In this document: piece by piece, positions 1 to 9,156 of the stretch
Numbering within the stretch: position 1 is the first letter of the stretch
Layout: each line of letters opens with the position of its first letter
Assembly: GCA_009924165.1 (NCBI GenBank)
Contig: RFSD01000004.1
Coordinates: forward strand, 1 to 32,160
DNA: 32,160 nucleotides
Direction: 5' to 3'
From: Chitinophagia bacterium
Lineage (GTDB): Bacteria; Bacteroidota; Bacteroidia; Chitinophagales; Chitinophagaceae
Made by a program: the position numbers and the translations under genes
Notes under the pieces: model-generated
Seen by the model: only the letters and a program-made list of their open reading frames with translations
Database searches by the model: none
What the model was told of the DNA's origin: nothing

Positions 1-29
1 TTAAAAAAATAAATTTTTCTATTTTTTAA

Positions 30-1028
30 TTATACGATTCCTTTAGACACAAGATACTCTGCAATTTGAACTGCATTCGTAGCGGCACCTTTACGAAGAT
101 TATCACTTACAATCCACATATTTAAAGTCTTTGCTTGCGTTTCATCTCTACGCAATCTGCCTACAAATACATCGTCTTTATCATGTGCCCATAATGGCAT
201 TGGATAAAACTGTGCTGCATCATCTTGTTGCACCATCACACCAGGAGCTTGAGTCAATAATGCAGTCAATTCTTTTAAATCAAATTCATTTTCAAATTCT
301 ACATTCACACTTTCACTATGACCACCCACTACTGGAATACGAACGGTGGTCGCAGTTACCTTAATAGAGTCGTCTCGCATGATCTTACAAGTCTCTTTAA
401 TCATTTTCATTTCTTCCTTAGTATAACCATTCTCTAAAAAAACATCTATCTGCGGAATTACATTTAAGTCTATCTGATATTTATAAGCCATTTGGTCGGC
501 TGATAATTTTTCCCCACCGCGCTCATTAAATAATTGGTCTACAGCTTTTTTACCTGTTCCAGTGACACTTTGATAAGTGCTCACTACGACTCTTTTAATT
601 TTATATTTTTGATGTAAAGGTTGCAATGCCACCACCATTTGTATGGTCGAGCAATTAGGATTCGCAATGATAAAATCCTCTGCAGTTAATACAGAAGCAT
701 TTACTTCTGGTACAACTAATTTTTTGGTTGGATCCATTCTCCATGCCGAAGAATTATCAATGACACGAATACCAGCAGCGGCATATTTTGGGGCCCACTC
801 TAAAGATGTTGTTCCTCCAGCAGAAAAAATAGCTATAGTAGGTTTTGCTGCAATACCGTCTTCTAAACTTACAATTTTATATTGTTTGCCATTGAAGCTT
901 ACCGCTTTACCAACTGAACGCATCGATGCAACTGGAACTAAATCAGTTACCGGGAAATGACGCTCTGCAAGTACTTGTAAGATTTTGGTGCCTACTAAAC
1001 CTGTGGCACCAACAACTGCAACTTTCAT
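30..1028 (-). CDS. asd: Aspartate-semialdehyde dehydrogenase
   Basis: 332 aa ORF. N-terminal MKVAVVGATGLVGTKILQVL NAD(P)-binding motif, catalytic-Cys context IIANPNCSTIQ, and ASADH C-terminal RRDETQAKTLNMWIVSDNLRKGAATNAVQIAEYL. Confidence 0.96.
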   Translation of the reverse strand: MKVAVVGATGLVGTKILQVLAERHFPVTDLVPVASMRSVGKAVSFNGKQYKIVSLEDGIAAKPTIAIFSAGGTTSLEWAPKYAAAGIRVIDNSSAWRMDPTKKLVVPEVNASVLTAEDFIIANPNCSTIQMVVALQPLHQKYKIKRVVVSTYQSVTGTGKKAVDQLFNERGGEKLSADQMAYKYQIDLNVIPQIDVFLENGYTKEEMKMIKETCKIMRDDSIKVTATTVRIPVVGGHSESVNVEFENEFDLKELTALLTQAPGVMVQQDDAAQFYPMPLWAHDKDDVFVGRLRRDETQAKTLNMWIVSDNLRKGAATNAVQIAEYLVSKGIV

Positions 1029-1052
1029 ATTTTAAATTAAAAAAAATAAATG

Positions 1053-1973
1053 TTAAACCAACTCAATATCAAAGTTCACTAACTGCACAAAAGAGGCCAC
1101 ACGTGCTTTGATATCTTCCGCATTGATTTCTGTCAAACGCTGTGTACCAAATTTCTCTACACAAAAACTTGCCATTGCACTACCTAAGATGATTGCAGTC
1201 TTCATATTTTCAAATGAAATGTCTTTTGTTTTTGCTAAATGGGCTACAAATCCACCTGCGAAAGTATCACCAGCACCAGTTGGATCAAATACTTCCTCTA
1301 ATGGCAATGCTGGAGCAAAGAAAACTTCGTTTTCATGGAATAATAAAGCACCATGTTCACCTTTTTTGATGATCACATACTTTGGACCCATTTCCATAAT
1401 TTTTTTCGCTGCTTTTACTAAACTGTACTCGCCACTTAATTGTCTTGCTTCACTATCATTCACTAATAAAACATCTACCAAACTAATGGTATGTTTTAAA
1501 TCATCCATCATAATTTCCATCCAAAAATTCATCGTATCCATCACGATTAATTTTGGTCTATTTCTCATTTGTTTAATCACACTGCTTTGTACAGATGGCA
1601 CTAAATTCCCCAACATTAAAATTTCACAATCCTGATAACTTTCTGGAACAACTGGTTGGAAATTTTCCAACACATTTAATTGTGTATCTAAAGTATCTCG
1701 CGTGTTCATATCTAAATGATATTTACCGCTCCAGAAAAAAGTCTTTTCATCTTTTTTAATTTGAACGCCTTCTAGTACGACACCTCTTGCAGTCAAAGCA
1801 TCTAATTCTGCTTGCGGGAAATCTCCCCCAACCACTGAGATTTGCTTTACTGGAGTAAAATTTGAAGCGCACCAAGCAATATAAGTTGCAGCTCCGCCAA
1901 TAATTTTATCACTTTTCCCAAAAGGGGTTTCAATGGCATCAAAAGCCATAGATCCAACAACTACTAAAGACAT
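1053..1973 (-). CDS. PfkB-family carbohydrate/nucleoside kinase
   Basis: Motif DPTGAGDTFAGGFVAHLA is the PfkB signature. The track ORF runs to 2108, but the conserved N-terminus MSLVVVGSMAFDAIETPFGK starts at ATG 1973; the preceding 45 aa do not look like family sequence. Confidence 0.9.
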   Translation of the reverse strand: MSLVVVGSMAFDAIETPFGKSDKIIGGAATYIAWCASNFTPVKQISVVGGDFPQAELDALTARGVVLEGVQIKKDEKTFFWSGKYHLDMNTRDTLDTQLNVLENFQPVVPESYQDCEILMLGNLVPSVQSSVIKQMRNRPKLIVMDTMNFWMEIMMDDLKHTISLVDVLLVNDSEARQLSGEYSLVKAAKKIMEMGPKYVIIKKGEHGALLFHENEVFFAPALPLEEVFDPTGAGDTFAGGFVAHLAKTKDISFENMKTAIILGSAMASFCVEKFGTQRLTEINAEDIKARVASFVQLVNFDIELV

Positions 1974-2172
1974 GTTTAAATTTTTGATTTTCAGCTGCGA
2001 AACTACGATTTTTAAGACATCCTTCCCAAAGCAATCTACATTGACGTGAATCAACGAACACAACTGCTTGATTACCAAAAAACTAACAAAATCGAATGAA
2101 TTAATCAAAAATTAACCAAAACCTTGGCTTTTATTCGATAATTTTGTACCAAGAAAAGCTCAAAATATCATT

Positions 2173-2769
2173 ATGGCAAGAATCAAAACAGAAAAAAACG
2201 GGTCCAGAAAAGACGTCATTGTAAGAAAAGCTGCAACGCTTTTTAGAGAAAAAGGGTATAAGGCAGCTAGTATGCGCGATTTAGCAGAAGCGGTTGGGGT
2301 GGAAGCTGCAAGTTTGTACAACCATATTAAATCAAAAAGTGAGTTATTGCATGAATTAGTATTCAATGTAGCCAATCGTTTTGTGTTAAAAATTGATGAG
2401 ATTGAATCTGAGCAAATTAGTTCATTGAAGAAAATGGAGAAGATCCTACGATTCCATATTGTAGAGATGATACATCATTACGAAGAAGTATATGTAAGCG
2501 ATAGAGAATGGAAGCATCTTTCTGATCCTTATTTATCCAATTACCAAAATCAAAGAAGGGTATATCGTAAAAGATTGGCCGCAATCATTGAAGAAGGGAT
2601 TAGGAATAAGGAAATCAAGCAGATTGATGCCCCTACTGTGGTCCTTATATTCTTGCATGCTGTGAGTGGCATTGAAAGCTGGCACCGTTCAACTAAAAAA
2701 ATCAGCGCAGAGGAATTAGAAGAAAATATGGTTGCCATTTTAATTGATGGCCTAAAGGCAAATAGTTAA
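2173..2769 (+). CDS. TetR/AcrR-family transcriptional regulator
   Basis: N-terminal HTH: RKAATLFREKGYKAASMRDLAEAVGVEAASLYNHIKSKSELL. Confidence 0.93.
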   Translation: MARIKTEKNGSRKDVIVRKAATLFREKGYKAASMRDLAEAVGVEAASLYNHIKSKSELLHELVFNVANRFVLKIDEIESEQISSLKKMEKILRFHIVEMIHHYEEVYVSDREWKHLSDPYLSNYQNQRRVYRKRLAAIIEEGIRNKEIKQIDAPTVVLIFLHAVSGIESWHRSTKKISAEELEENMVAILIDGLKANS

Positions 2770-2801
2770 TCTAGTTCAATTAAACCCGTCCTAAGCAAAA
2801 T

Positions 2802-2839
2802 AATAAAAAGCCTTCTCAAAAAAGAGAAGGCTTTTTATT
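2802..2839 (+). terminator. Intrinsic terminator between tetR-family gene and obg
   Basis: Perfect inverted repeat AATAAAAAGCCTTCTC-AAAAAA-GAGAAGGCTTTTTATT with a built-in T-tract. Symmetric, so potentially bidirectional. Confidence 0.85.
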
Positions 2840-2864
2840 AAATTAAATTACCGCTTGATTGTAG

Positions 2865-2872
2865 TAACTTTG
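2865..2872 (+). promoter_or_regulatory. Candidate Bacteroidota -7 box (TAACTTTG) upstream of obg
   Basis: TAnnTTTG match 19 nt before the GTG start, downstream of the terminator. No clear -33 TTG seen. Confidence 0.5.
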
Positions 2873-2891
2873 TAGCTTATAAAAAGTATTT

Positions 2892-3899
2892 GTGTCAGAA
2901 AGAAATAATTTCATTGATTACATCCGAATTTTTGCCCATAGTGGTCATGGCGGAGCTGGGTGTAGACATTTTCTTAGAAATAAATTAACAGCCAAGGGTG
3001 GACCTGATGGTGGTGATGGAGGAAGAGGTGGACATGTTATCCTAAGAGGTAATTCACAGCTTTGGACCTTATTGCATTTACGTTATCATAAAAATGTATT
3101 GGCAAAGGATGGAGAGAATGGCTCTAAAAATAAATGTACTGGTAAAGACGGTGAAGATATCATTATTGAAGTACCATTGGGTACCATCGCTAGAGACGAG
3201 GAAACTGGTGCAATAGAAGCAGAAATTTTACATGATGGACAAGAAATAGTTTGGTTGAAAGGTGGACGAGGTGGTTTGGGTAATTGTAATTTTGCCACAC
3301 CAACACAACAGGTACCTGAATATGCGCAACCTGGTGAAGAAGGTATAGAAGGATGGAAACAAATAGAATTAAAAGTACTTGCAGATGTTGGATTGGTAGG
3401 CTTCCCAAATGCAGGTAAGTCAACACTCTTGTCGGCCATTACTGCCGCAAAGCCAAAAATTGCTAATTACGCTTTTACCACATTGACCCCTCAGTTAGGT
3501 ATGGTTGAATACAGAAACAATCGATCCTTCTGTATTGCAGATTTACCTGGAATCATCGAAGGCGCTGCCGAAGGAAAAGGTTTAGGACATCGATTCTTAA
3601 GACATATCGAAAGAAATGCCGTATTGCTTTTCTTAATTCCAGCAGACTCCAATGACCATAAAAAAGAATTCGAAATTTTAAAGAATGAGTTGAATGAGTT
3701 CAATCCTGAATTGTTACAAAAAGATTTCATTATCGCAATCAGTAAATCAGATTTACTGGACCAAGAATTAATGGACGCGATTGAAAAAGAATTACCAGAA
3801 AATATTCCACATATTTTTATCTCTTCTGCAATTTCTAAAAACTTAATGGAACTAAAAGATTTATTGTGGCAGACACTGAATAAACCGGTCAACGCATAA
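2892..3899 (+). CDS. obg: GTPase Obg/CgtA
   Basis: Glycine-rich Obg fold ([19 protein letters not shown]), G1 [13 protein letters not shown]3 [28 protein letters not shown] start at 2892. Confidence 0.96.
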   Translation: MSERNNFIDYIRIFAHSGHGGAGCRHFLRNKLTAKGGPDGGDGGRGGHVILRGNSQLWTLLHLRYHKNVLAKDGENGSKNKCTGKDGEDIIIEVPLGTIARDEETGAIEAEILHDGQEIVWLKGGRGGLGNCNFATPTQQVPEYAQPGEEGIEGWKQIELKVLADVGLVGFPNAGKSTLLSAITAAKPKIANYAFTTLTPQLGMVEYRNNRSFCIADLPGIIEGAAEGKGLGHRFLRHIERNAVLLFLIPADSNDHKKEFEILKNELNEFNPELLQKDFIIAISKSDLLDQELMDAIEKELPENIPHIFISSAISKNLMELKDLLWQTLNKPVNA

Positions 3900-3962
3900 G
3901 CACTCAATTTATATTCAATTCTACTTGATTAATCGAATGTGCATTTTAAGATAAAAACATCG

Positions 3963-4006
3963 TATAAAAAAAGAGTCTCAATTTTCATTGAGACTCTTTT
4001 TTTATA
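3963..4006. terminator. Bidirectional intrinsic terminator between convergent obg and typA
   Basis: Perfect 20-bp inverted repeat TATAAAAAAAGAGTCTCAAT-TTTC-ATTGAGACTCTTTTTTTATA located between two convergent genes. Confidence 0.9.
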
Positions 4007-4022
4007 CTTTAAGCGTACCTGC

Positions 4023-5825
4023 TTATTGAGCAGATTGTTTTGTTGCTTTACTTCGCTCATTCTCGTCCAATAAAGACTTACGCATACGAACCGACTTTGG
4101 TGTCACCTCGATACACTCGTCAAATTGAATATACTCCATACACTCTTCTAAAGTGTATTGAACTTTTGGTGTGATACGAACGCTATCATCACTTCCGCTT
4201 GCACGGTGGTTGGTTAATTTTTTCATCTCCACAGCGTTGATATTCAAATCACCTGGCTTAATGTGTTCAGCTAATACTTGACCAGCATATACCTCTTCAC
4301 CTGGCTCGATAAAGAAACGACCTCTATCTTGTAATTTATCAATTGAATATGCAGTTGTAGTACCGCCTGTTTTTGCGATCAACACACCATTACTTCTTCC
4401 CGGAATTGGCCCTTTCCAAGGCTTGTATTCATTAAAACGGTGTGCCATTACAGCTTCACCTGCTGTTTGTGTTAACATTTGAGAACGTAATCCAATCAAA
4501 CCTCTAGAAGGAATATCAAATTCTAAGTGTTGCATGGTACCCTTCGATTCCATGATCAACATTTCACCTTTCTTTTGGGTGACTAAGTCAATTACTTTAC
4601 CACTATAATCGGCTGGTACATCTACTACTAATATTTCAAATGGCTCATGTTTCTTTCCATCAATATCTTTTACCAAAACTTGAGGATTTCCTACAGTTAA
4701 TTCATAACCTTCACGACGCATTGTCTCTACCAATACACCTAAGTGTAAGATACCACGACCATACACCAAGAAGCTATCCGCACTATCTGTTTCTTCTACA
4801 CGTAATGCTAAATTCTTTTCAGTTTCTTTCAACAAACGATCACGAATATGTCGAGAAGTAACAAACTTTCCTTCTTTACCAAAGAAAGGTGAGTTGTTAA
4901 TACTAAAAGTCATACTCATTGTAGGTTCATCTACACTGATAACTGGTAATGCTTCAGGATTTTCTGGATCAGCAATCGTATCACCAATATTGAATTCTTC
5001 TAAACCAACAACAGCACATAAGTCGCCAGAAACTACTTCTGTTACTTTACGCTTACCCATTCCTTCGAATACGTATAATTCTTTTACTTTATTTTTTTTA
5101 ATGCTACCATTTGCTTGCACCAAAACAATATTTTGGTTTTCTTTAATGGTACCTCTTTCTACTTTTCCGATCGCAATACGACCTAAGAAAGTAGAATAAT
5201 CTAATGAAGTGATTTGCATTTGTGTATGTCCTTCTTTTACATCTGGACCTGGAACATATTTTAAAATACCATCCATTAAAGGTGTGATATCTTCACATTG
5301 AGTCAATGATTCATTAAACCAACCATTTTTTCCGCTACCATAAAAAGTAGGGAAGTTCAATTGCTCTTCGGTTGCATCTAGGTTGAAGAATAATTCAAAT
5401 ACAGCATCGTGCACTTCGTCAGGACGACAGTTTTCCTTATCCACTTTATTGATAATTACAATTGGTTTTAAATTCAATTGCAATGCTTTTTGTAATACAA
5501 AACGAGTTTGTGGCATTGGTCCTTCAAAAGCATCCACCAACAAACAAACACCGTCAGCCATTTTCAAAACACGCTCTACCTCACCACCAAAGTCAGAGTG
5601 ACCTGGGGTATCGATTACGTTAATTTTTACACCTTTATAGGTTACTGAAGCGTTCTTACTTAAAATAGTAATACCTCTTTCACGCTCCAACTCGTTGCTA
5701 TCCATGATCAAGTCTCCAGTCTCCTGGTTATCTCTGAATACTTTTGTTGTGTGTAATATTTTGTCTACCAAGGTTGTTTTACCGTGGTCAACGTGCGCGA
5801 TAATCGCGATGTTTCTTATTTCCAT
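4023..5825 (-). CDS. typA: Ribosome-associated translational GTPase TypA/BipA
   Basis: AHVDHGKTTLVDKIL, ERERGITILSKNASV, DTPGHSDFGGEVERVL and BipA C-terminal domain (VRMRKSLLDENERSK). Confidence 0.97.
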   Translation of the reverse strand: MEIRNIAIIAHVDHGKTTLVDKILHTTKVFRDNQETGDLIMDSNELERERGITILSKNASVTYKGVKINVIDTPGHSDFGGEVERVLKMADGVCLLVDAFEGPMPQTRFVLQKALQLNLKPIVIINKVDKENCRPDEVHDAVFELFFNLDATEEQLNFPTFYGSGKNGWFNESLTQCEDITPLMDGILKYVPGPDVKEGHTQMQITSLDYSTFLGRIAIGKVERGTIKENQNIVLVQANGSIKKNKVKELYVFEGMGKRKVTEVVSGDLCAVVGLEEFNIGDTIADPENPEALPVISVDEPTMSMTFSINNSPFFGKEGKFVTSRHIRDRLLKETEKNLALRVEETDSADSFLVYGRGILHLGVLVETMRREGYELTVGNPQVLVKDIDGKKHEPFEILVVDVPADYSGKVIDLVTQKKGEMLIMESKGTMQHLEFDIPSRGLIGLRSQMLTQTAGEAVMAHRFNEYKPWKGPIPGRSNGVLIAKTGGTTTAYSIDKLQDRGRFFIEPGEEVYAGQVLAEHIKPGDLNINAVEMKKLTNHRASGSDDSVRITPKVQYTLEECMEYIQFDECIEVTPKSVRMRKSLLDENERSKATKQSAQ

Positions 5826-5842
5826 GTACTGTTTTGAGGGTG

Positions 5843-5850
5843 CAAAGGTA
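5843..5850 (-). promoter_or_regulatory. Candidate -7 box (TACCTTTG on minus strand) upstream of typA
   Basis: caaaggta on + strand equals TACCTTTG on the minus strand, about 17 nt upstream of the typA ATG. Confidence 0.6.
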
Positions 5851-5901
5851 CGCCGTTTACAGTCCTAAAAAAAACAATTGGGAAAAAAGGGTGACAATGC
5901 A

Positions 5902-6996
5902 CTAAATTCGGATATATATTTTAAATTTATCTAATACATAACCCAATAGCCAGCAAAGTAACATGAAGGAAATGGCAAAGAAAAGAGATCCCCAATAAGG
6001 GTTAAAATGAGTGAATCCTAGTTGATACAACCAGTCAAAAGCACTTGCATAACCAGTAGGCCCTTTTAGTAAGTTCAAACTAACAAGAAAAATCTCAGAA
6101 AAAAGGTAGATCACGAGCGGATTTTTACCAAAAATTCCAAAAAATCTAGAAAATTGATGTTGACGATTGATGTCTACCCTGTAAATGATGGTTGCCAGGA
6201 TAATCATATTTAATCCAATTGTTAGCACTACAAAGGAACTGGTCCAAAGTTTTTTGTTAATAGGAAATTCAAAATCCCACATAAAGGCTAAAAATACAAA
6301 GCCAGCACCCCACATAAATAGGTGCGTTAACCCTTCATAGGTTTTCCCATTTGTTTGTATAAAGTTACCAATGATAAAGCCCACTAAAATATTTACAATC
6401 GCTGGCAAAGTGCTTAGCAAACCTTCTGGATCAAAAGCGATATCCTCACCTTGGTATAAATGGTTTGGCCCGAGTAAGTATAGATCCAATCTTAAAACCG
6501 CATTTCCAGTTAAACTGAAAGGATCTCCAGATTGGCCAAAACGAACAGCAAGATACCAATAGGTCAACAATAATACAGCAGTCAATACCTTGACCACTCT
6601 TTCATGCATAAAATGCGCAAACAAAGCTGCAAATAAGTATGCGAGTGCAATACGTTGTAAAACACCAAAAATTCTAGTATCCTGCAAGTCACCTGTGAAT
6701 GGGAACCAGTACATTAAAAAGCCAAGGACAAATAAAATAAAACTGCGTTTAAAAATGGTAAGCAGCACTTTTGCTCTACCCGCTTTTTCTAAATTGGGTA
6801 AAACAAAACTTAGTGAGTTACCTATTGCAAATAAAAAGGATGGAAAAACCAAATCGGTCGGTGTAAAGCCATGCCAGTTTGCATGTCTAAAAGGTGCAAA
6901 AGTATGCAATTCATCTCCTGGTGTATTGACAATGATCATCAAGCAAATTGTCATACCTCGAAAAACATCCAATGATAAAAACCTTTCTTTATTCAT
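5902..6996 (-). CDS. DUF5009 / heparan-alpha-glucosaminide N-acetyltransferase-like membrane protein
   Basis: N-terminal RFLSLDVFRGMTICLMIIVNTPG typical of the HGSNAT/YeiB-like family, with multiple predicted TM segments. Confidence 0.85.
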   Translation of the reverse strand: MNKERFLSLDVFRGMTICLMIIVNTPGDELHTFAPFRHANWHGFTPTDLVFPSFLFAIGNSLSFVLPNLEKAGRAKVLLTIFKRSFILFVLGFLMYWFPFTGDLQDTRIFGVLQRIALAYLFAALFAHFMHERVVKVLTAVLLLTYWYLAVRFGQSGDPFSLTGNAVLRLDLYLLGPNHLYQGEDIAFDPEGLLSTLPAIVNILVGFIIGNFIQTNGKTYEGLTHLFMWGAGFVFLAFMWDFEFPINKKLWTSSFVVLTIGLNMIILATIIYRVDINRQHQFSRFFGIFGKNPLVIYLFSEIFLVSLNLLKGPTGYASAFDWLYQLGFTHFNPYWGSLFFAISFMLLCWLLGYVLDKFKIYIRI

Positions 6997-7076
6997 AACT
7001 GCAATTTAGTGGATTTAGATCAGCAAAATATTTTTTTAAGGCAGCCAAAATAACTAGCTTTAAAAAAAATAACCAA

Positions 7077-8060
7077 ATGCGTATATTAAAAATAGTCATT
7101 CTCTCCTTTTTTGCTTTAATTGTTATTTATTTTTTAGGACCTAAACCTCCAAAGCCAGTATTGAACGAGACCTTGCCAACTGTGGCAAGCATCGATACCC
7201 TTGATGCTTATATCAAAGCAATGGAAGCTCCCTATAAGATTAAACCAAACAATGAAGCTAAAATTATTTGGGCAGACAGTAGTAAAACACAAACAGATTA
7301 TGCAATTGTTTATTTACATGGATTTAGCGCAAGCCAAATGGAAGGCGACCCAGTACACCAAAATATTGCTAAACAATTTCACTGTAATTTATACTTAGCA
7401 AGATTAGCAGAACATGGTATTGATACCACCGAAGACCTCATGAATCTAACTGCCGAAAAATATTGGGAATCTGCAAAATTGGCTTATGCAATTGGTAAAC
7501 AAATTGGTAAGAAAGTAATTTTAATGAGTACGTCCACTGGGGGTACTTTAGCATTGCAATTAGCAGCCAATTATCCAGAAATTGCAGGCTTGATTTTGTA
7601 TTCACCTAACATTGAAGTATTTAATCCATCTGCACCATTATTAAATAATCCATGGGGCTTGCAGATAGGTAGAACTGTATTAAAAAGTAATTATGTAGAT
7701 ATTAAATACAAAGACAGCGCTTACCCAAAATATTGGAATACCCATTATAGAATAGAAGCCGTTGTTGCTTTGCAAAATTTATTAGAAGCTACGATGACAG
7801 AAACTACTTTTAAGAAAATTCATCAACCAACATTGGCATTGTATTATTACAAAGACGAAGCGAATCAGGACAATGTAGTAAAAGTGGGTGCCATTCAAAA
7901 AATGATGCAACAAATTGCGACTCCTACTAATTTAAAAATGGAAATGGCAATGCCTAATACAGGCAATCATGTGATTGCTTCTCCAATCGTTTCAAAAGAT
8001 ATTGTAAGTGTAGAACAAGCCACAGCAAAATTCATGCAGGAAATGATTATAAAACAATAA
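7077..8060 (+). CDS. Alpha/beta hydrolase, membrane-anchored or exported
   Basis: N-terminal hydrophobic segment, AIVYLHGFSAS oxyanion region, nucleophile elbow LMSTSTGGTLALQLA, C-terminal NTGNHVI histidine. Confidence 0.82.
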   Translation: MRILKIVILSFFALIVIYFLGPKPPKPVLNETLPTVASIDTLDAYIKAMEAPYKIKPNNEAKIIWADSSKTQTDYAIVYLHGFSASQMEGDPVHQNIAKQFHCNLYLARLAEHGIDTTEDLMNLTAEKYWESAKLAYAIGKQIGKKVILMSTSTGGTLALQLAANYPEIAGLILYSPNIEVFNPSAPLLNNPWGLQIGRTVLKSNYVDIKYKDSAYPKYWNTHYRIEAVVALQNLLEATMTETTFKKIHQPTLALYYYKDEANQDNVVKVGAIQKMMQQIATPTNLKMEMAMPNTGNHVIASPIVSKDIVSVEQATAKFMQEMIIKQ

Positions 8061-8064
8061 CTAA

Positions 8065-9147
8065 TTAGTGATCGGAAGCAAGTGCTACAGCAATTTTAGA
8101 ATCAGCTGTGCCATAGTATAAATACCATTGAGTTTTATAGTACACCAAGCCTTCTACAAAACATACATTATTGACTTCTCCTTTTAACTCATAAGGTTTG
8201 TCAGGTTGTATGAAAGGCTTGACTGCCCTATCTATAAGCTTATAAGGTGCAGCGGTATCAAATAAAGCCTGCGCGGCAGCATAAGTGAATTTTGGACTAG
8301 TTGGATCGTTGTTATTAGCAGCATTACTGCTATTATAAATAAGTACAATACCTCTTGGGGTATACAATGCAAATGGACCTGGCTCTACCAAACGGCTATC
8401 AAAATAACCAGGCCTAGGTGTAAGTACCGAGACTAGTTTTTTACTTTCTTCATTTTCCAAAACTTCCCAATGCAATAAATCAGAAGAGTACGCCATGAAT
8501 AAGTCGGTGTCTCCAAAATACATCCAGTATTTGTTATTGATTTTTTTAGCAACCATTTTTTCCCCTATGCGCTCGGCAACAATCGCACCCGACTTGGACC
8601 AAGTATCAATGTATTTAGGATGGGTTAAAACAGGACCTTGTTTTTGAAAATGAATTAAATCCATTGAAGTAGCAAAACATAATCGAGCCGTTTTACCATC
8701 ATACGCAGTATAGGTTAATAGATATCCTCCAGCTGGATTTTCTACAATTCTTGGATCTTCAATACCGCCCTTGCCTTCGTATAAGGCAAAGCTATCTTTA
8801 GAAGGATATAAAATTGGTTGCGCTTGTCTTTTAAAATAAATTCCATCCTCACTAATGGCAAGCCCTATACGAGATGTCATTGCACTGTCTTGTGCGCGGT
8901 ATAATAAAAATACTTTTCCATCCTTTACAAGTGCTGTAGGATTTAAAACATTTTTTGCTTCCCAAGCTACGCTATCATTTTGTAAAGGGCAGAAAAAACG
9001 ACTGCTGGTATCCGGAACTAAAATTGGATTGGCAATATCTACTTTATGAAAACTAGGCGCCCAGTTGGTGATATTTTTATTTTCATTAGGACTACTTGTA
9101 CAAGCAGCTAATAAAATTAAAAAACACATGAAGGTGTTTATTTTCAT
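8065..9147 (-). CDS. Glycoside hydrolase family 130-like lipoprotein (beta-mannoside phosphorylase/hydrolase family)
   Basis: Lipobox LILLAAC. Family motifs FLLYRAQDS..RIGLAISEDGIYF, EDPRIVENPAGGYLLTYTAYDGKTARL, KSGAIVAER, CFVEGLVYYKTQWYLYYGTADSKIAVA. Confidence 0.85.
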   Translation of the reverse strand: MKINTFMCFLILLAACTSSPNENKNITNWAPSFHKVDIANPILVPDTSSRFFCPLQNDSVAWEAKNVLNPTALVKDGKVFLLYRAQDSAMTSRIGLAISEDGIYFKRQAQPILYPSKDSFALYEGKGGIEDPRIVENPAGGYLLTYTAYDGKTARLCFATSMDLIHFQKQGPVLTHPKYIDTWSKSGAIVAERIGEKMVAKKINNKYWMYFGDTDLFMAYSSDLLHWEVLENEESKKLVSVLTPRPGYFDSRLVEPGPFALYTPRGIVLIYNSSNAANNNDPTSPKFTYAAAQALFDTAAPYKLIDRAVKPFIQPDKPYELKGEVNNVCFVEGLVYYKTQWYLYYGTADSKIAVALASDH

Positions 9148-9156
9148 ACTTACTTA

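Noticed and set aside
1-31. AT-only inverted repeat TTAAAAAAATA...TATTTTTTAA downstream of asd
   Set aside because: All A/T arms in a low-complexity tract at the window edge; too weak to call a terminator.
1108-1635. 175 aa plus-strand ORF opposite the PfkB-family kinase gene
   Set aside because: Fully antisense to a well-supported CDS; sequence has no recognisable domain.
1974-2108. N-terminal extension of the PfkB-family ORF (MINSFDFVSFLVIKQLCSLIHVNVDCFGKDVLKIV...)
   Set aside because: The family N-terminus starts at ATG 1973; the extension overlaps a likely promoter region and is not family-like.
2123-2153. CTTGG...CCAAG arms flanking the TetR-gene -7 box as a possible autoregulatory operator
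   Set aside because: Only 5-bp arms with a 21-nt spacer and no extended symmetry; not distinguishable from chance without comparative data.
3086-3439. Antisense ORFs within obg (3086-3439, 3190-3426, 3491-3907)
   Set aside because: Shadows of the conserved Obg coding sequence.
8060-8069. Palindrome ACTAATTAGT at the hydrolase/GH130 junction
   Set aside because: Formed by the two opposing stop regions; too short and AT-rich to support a terminator or operator.
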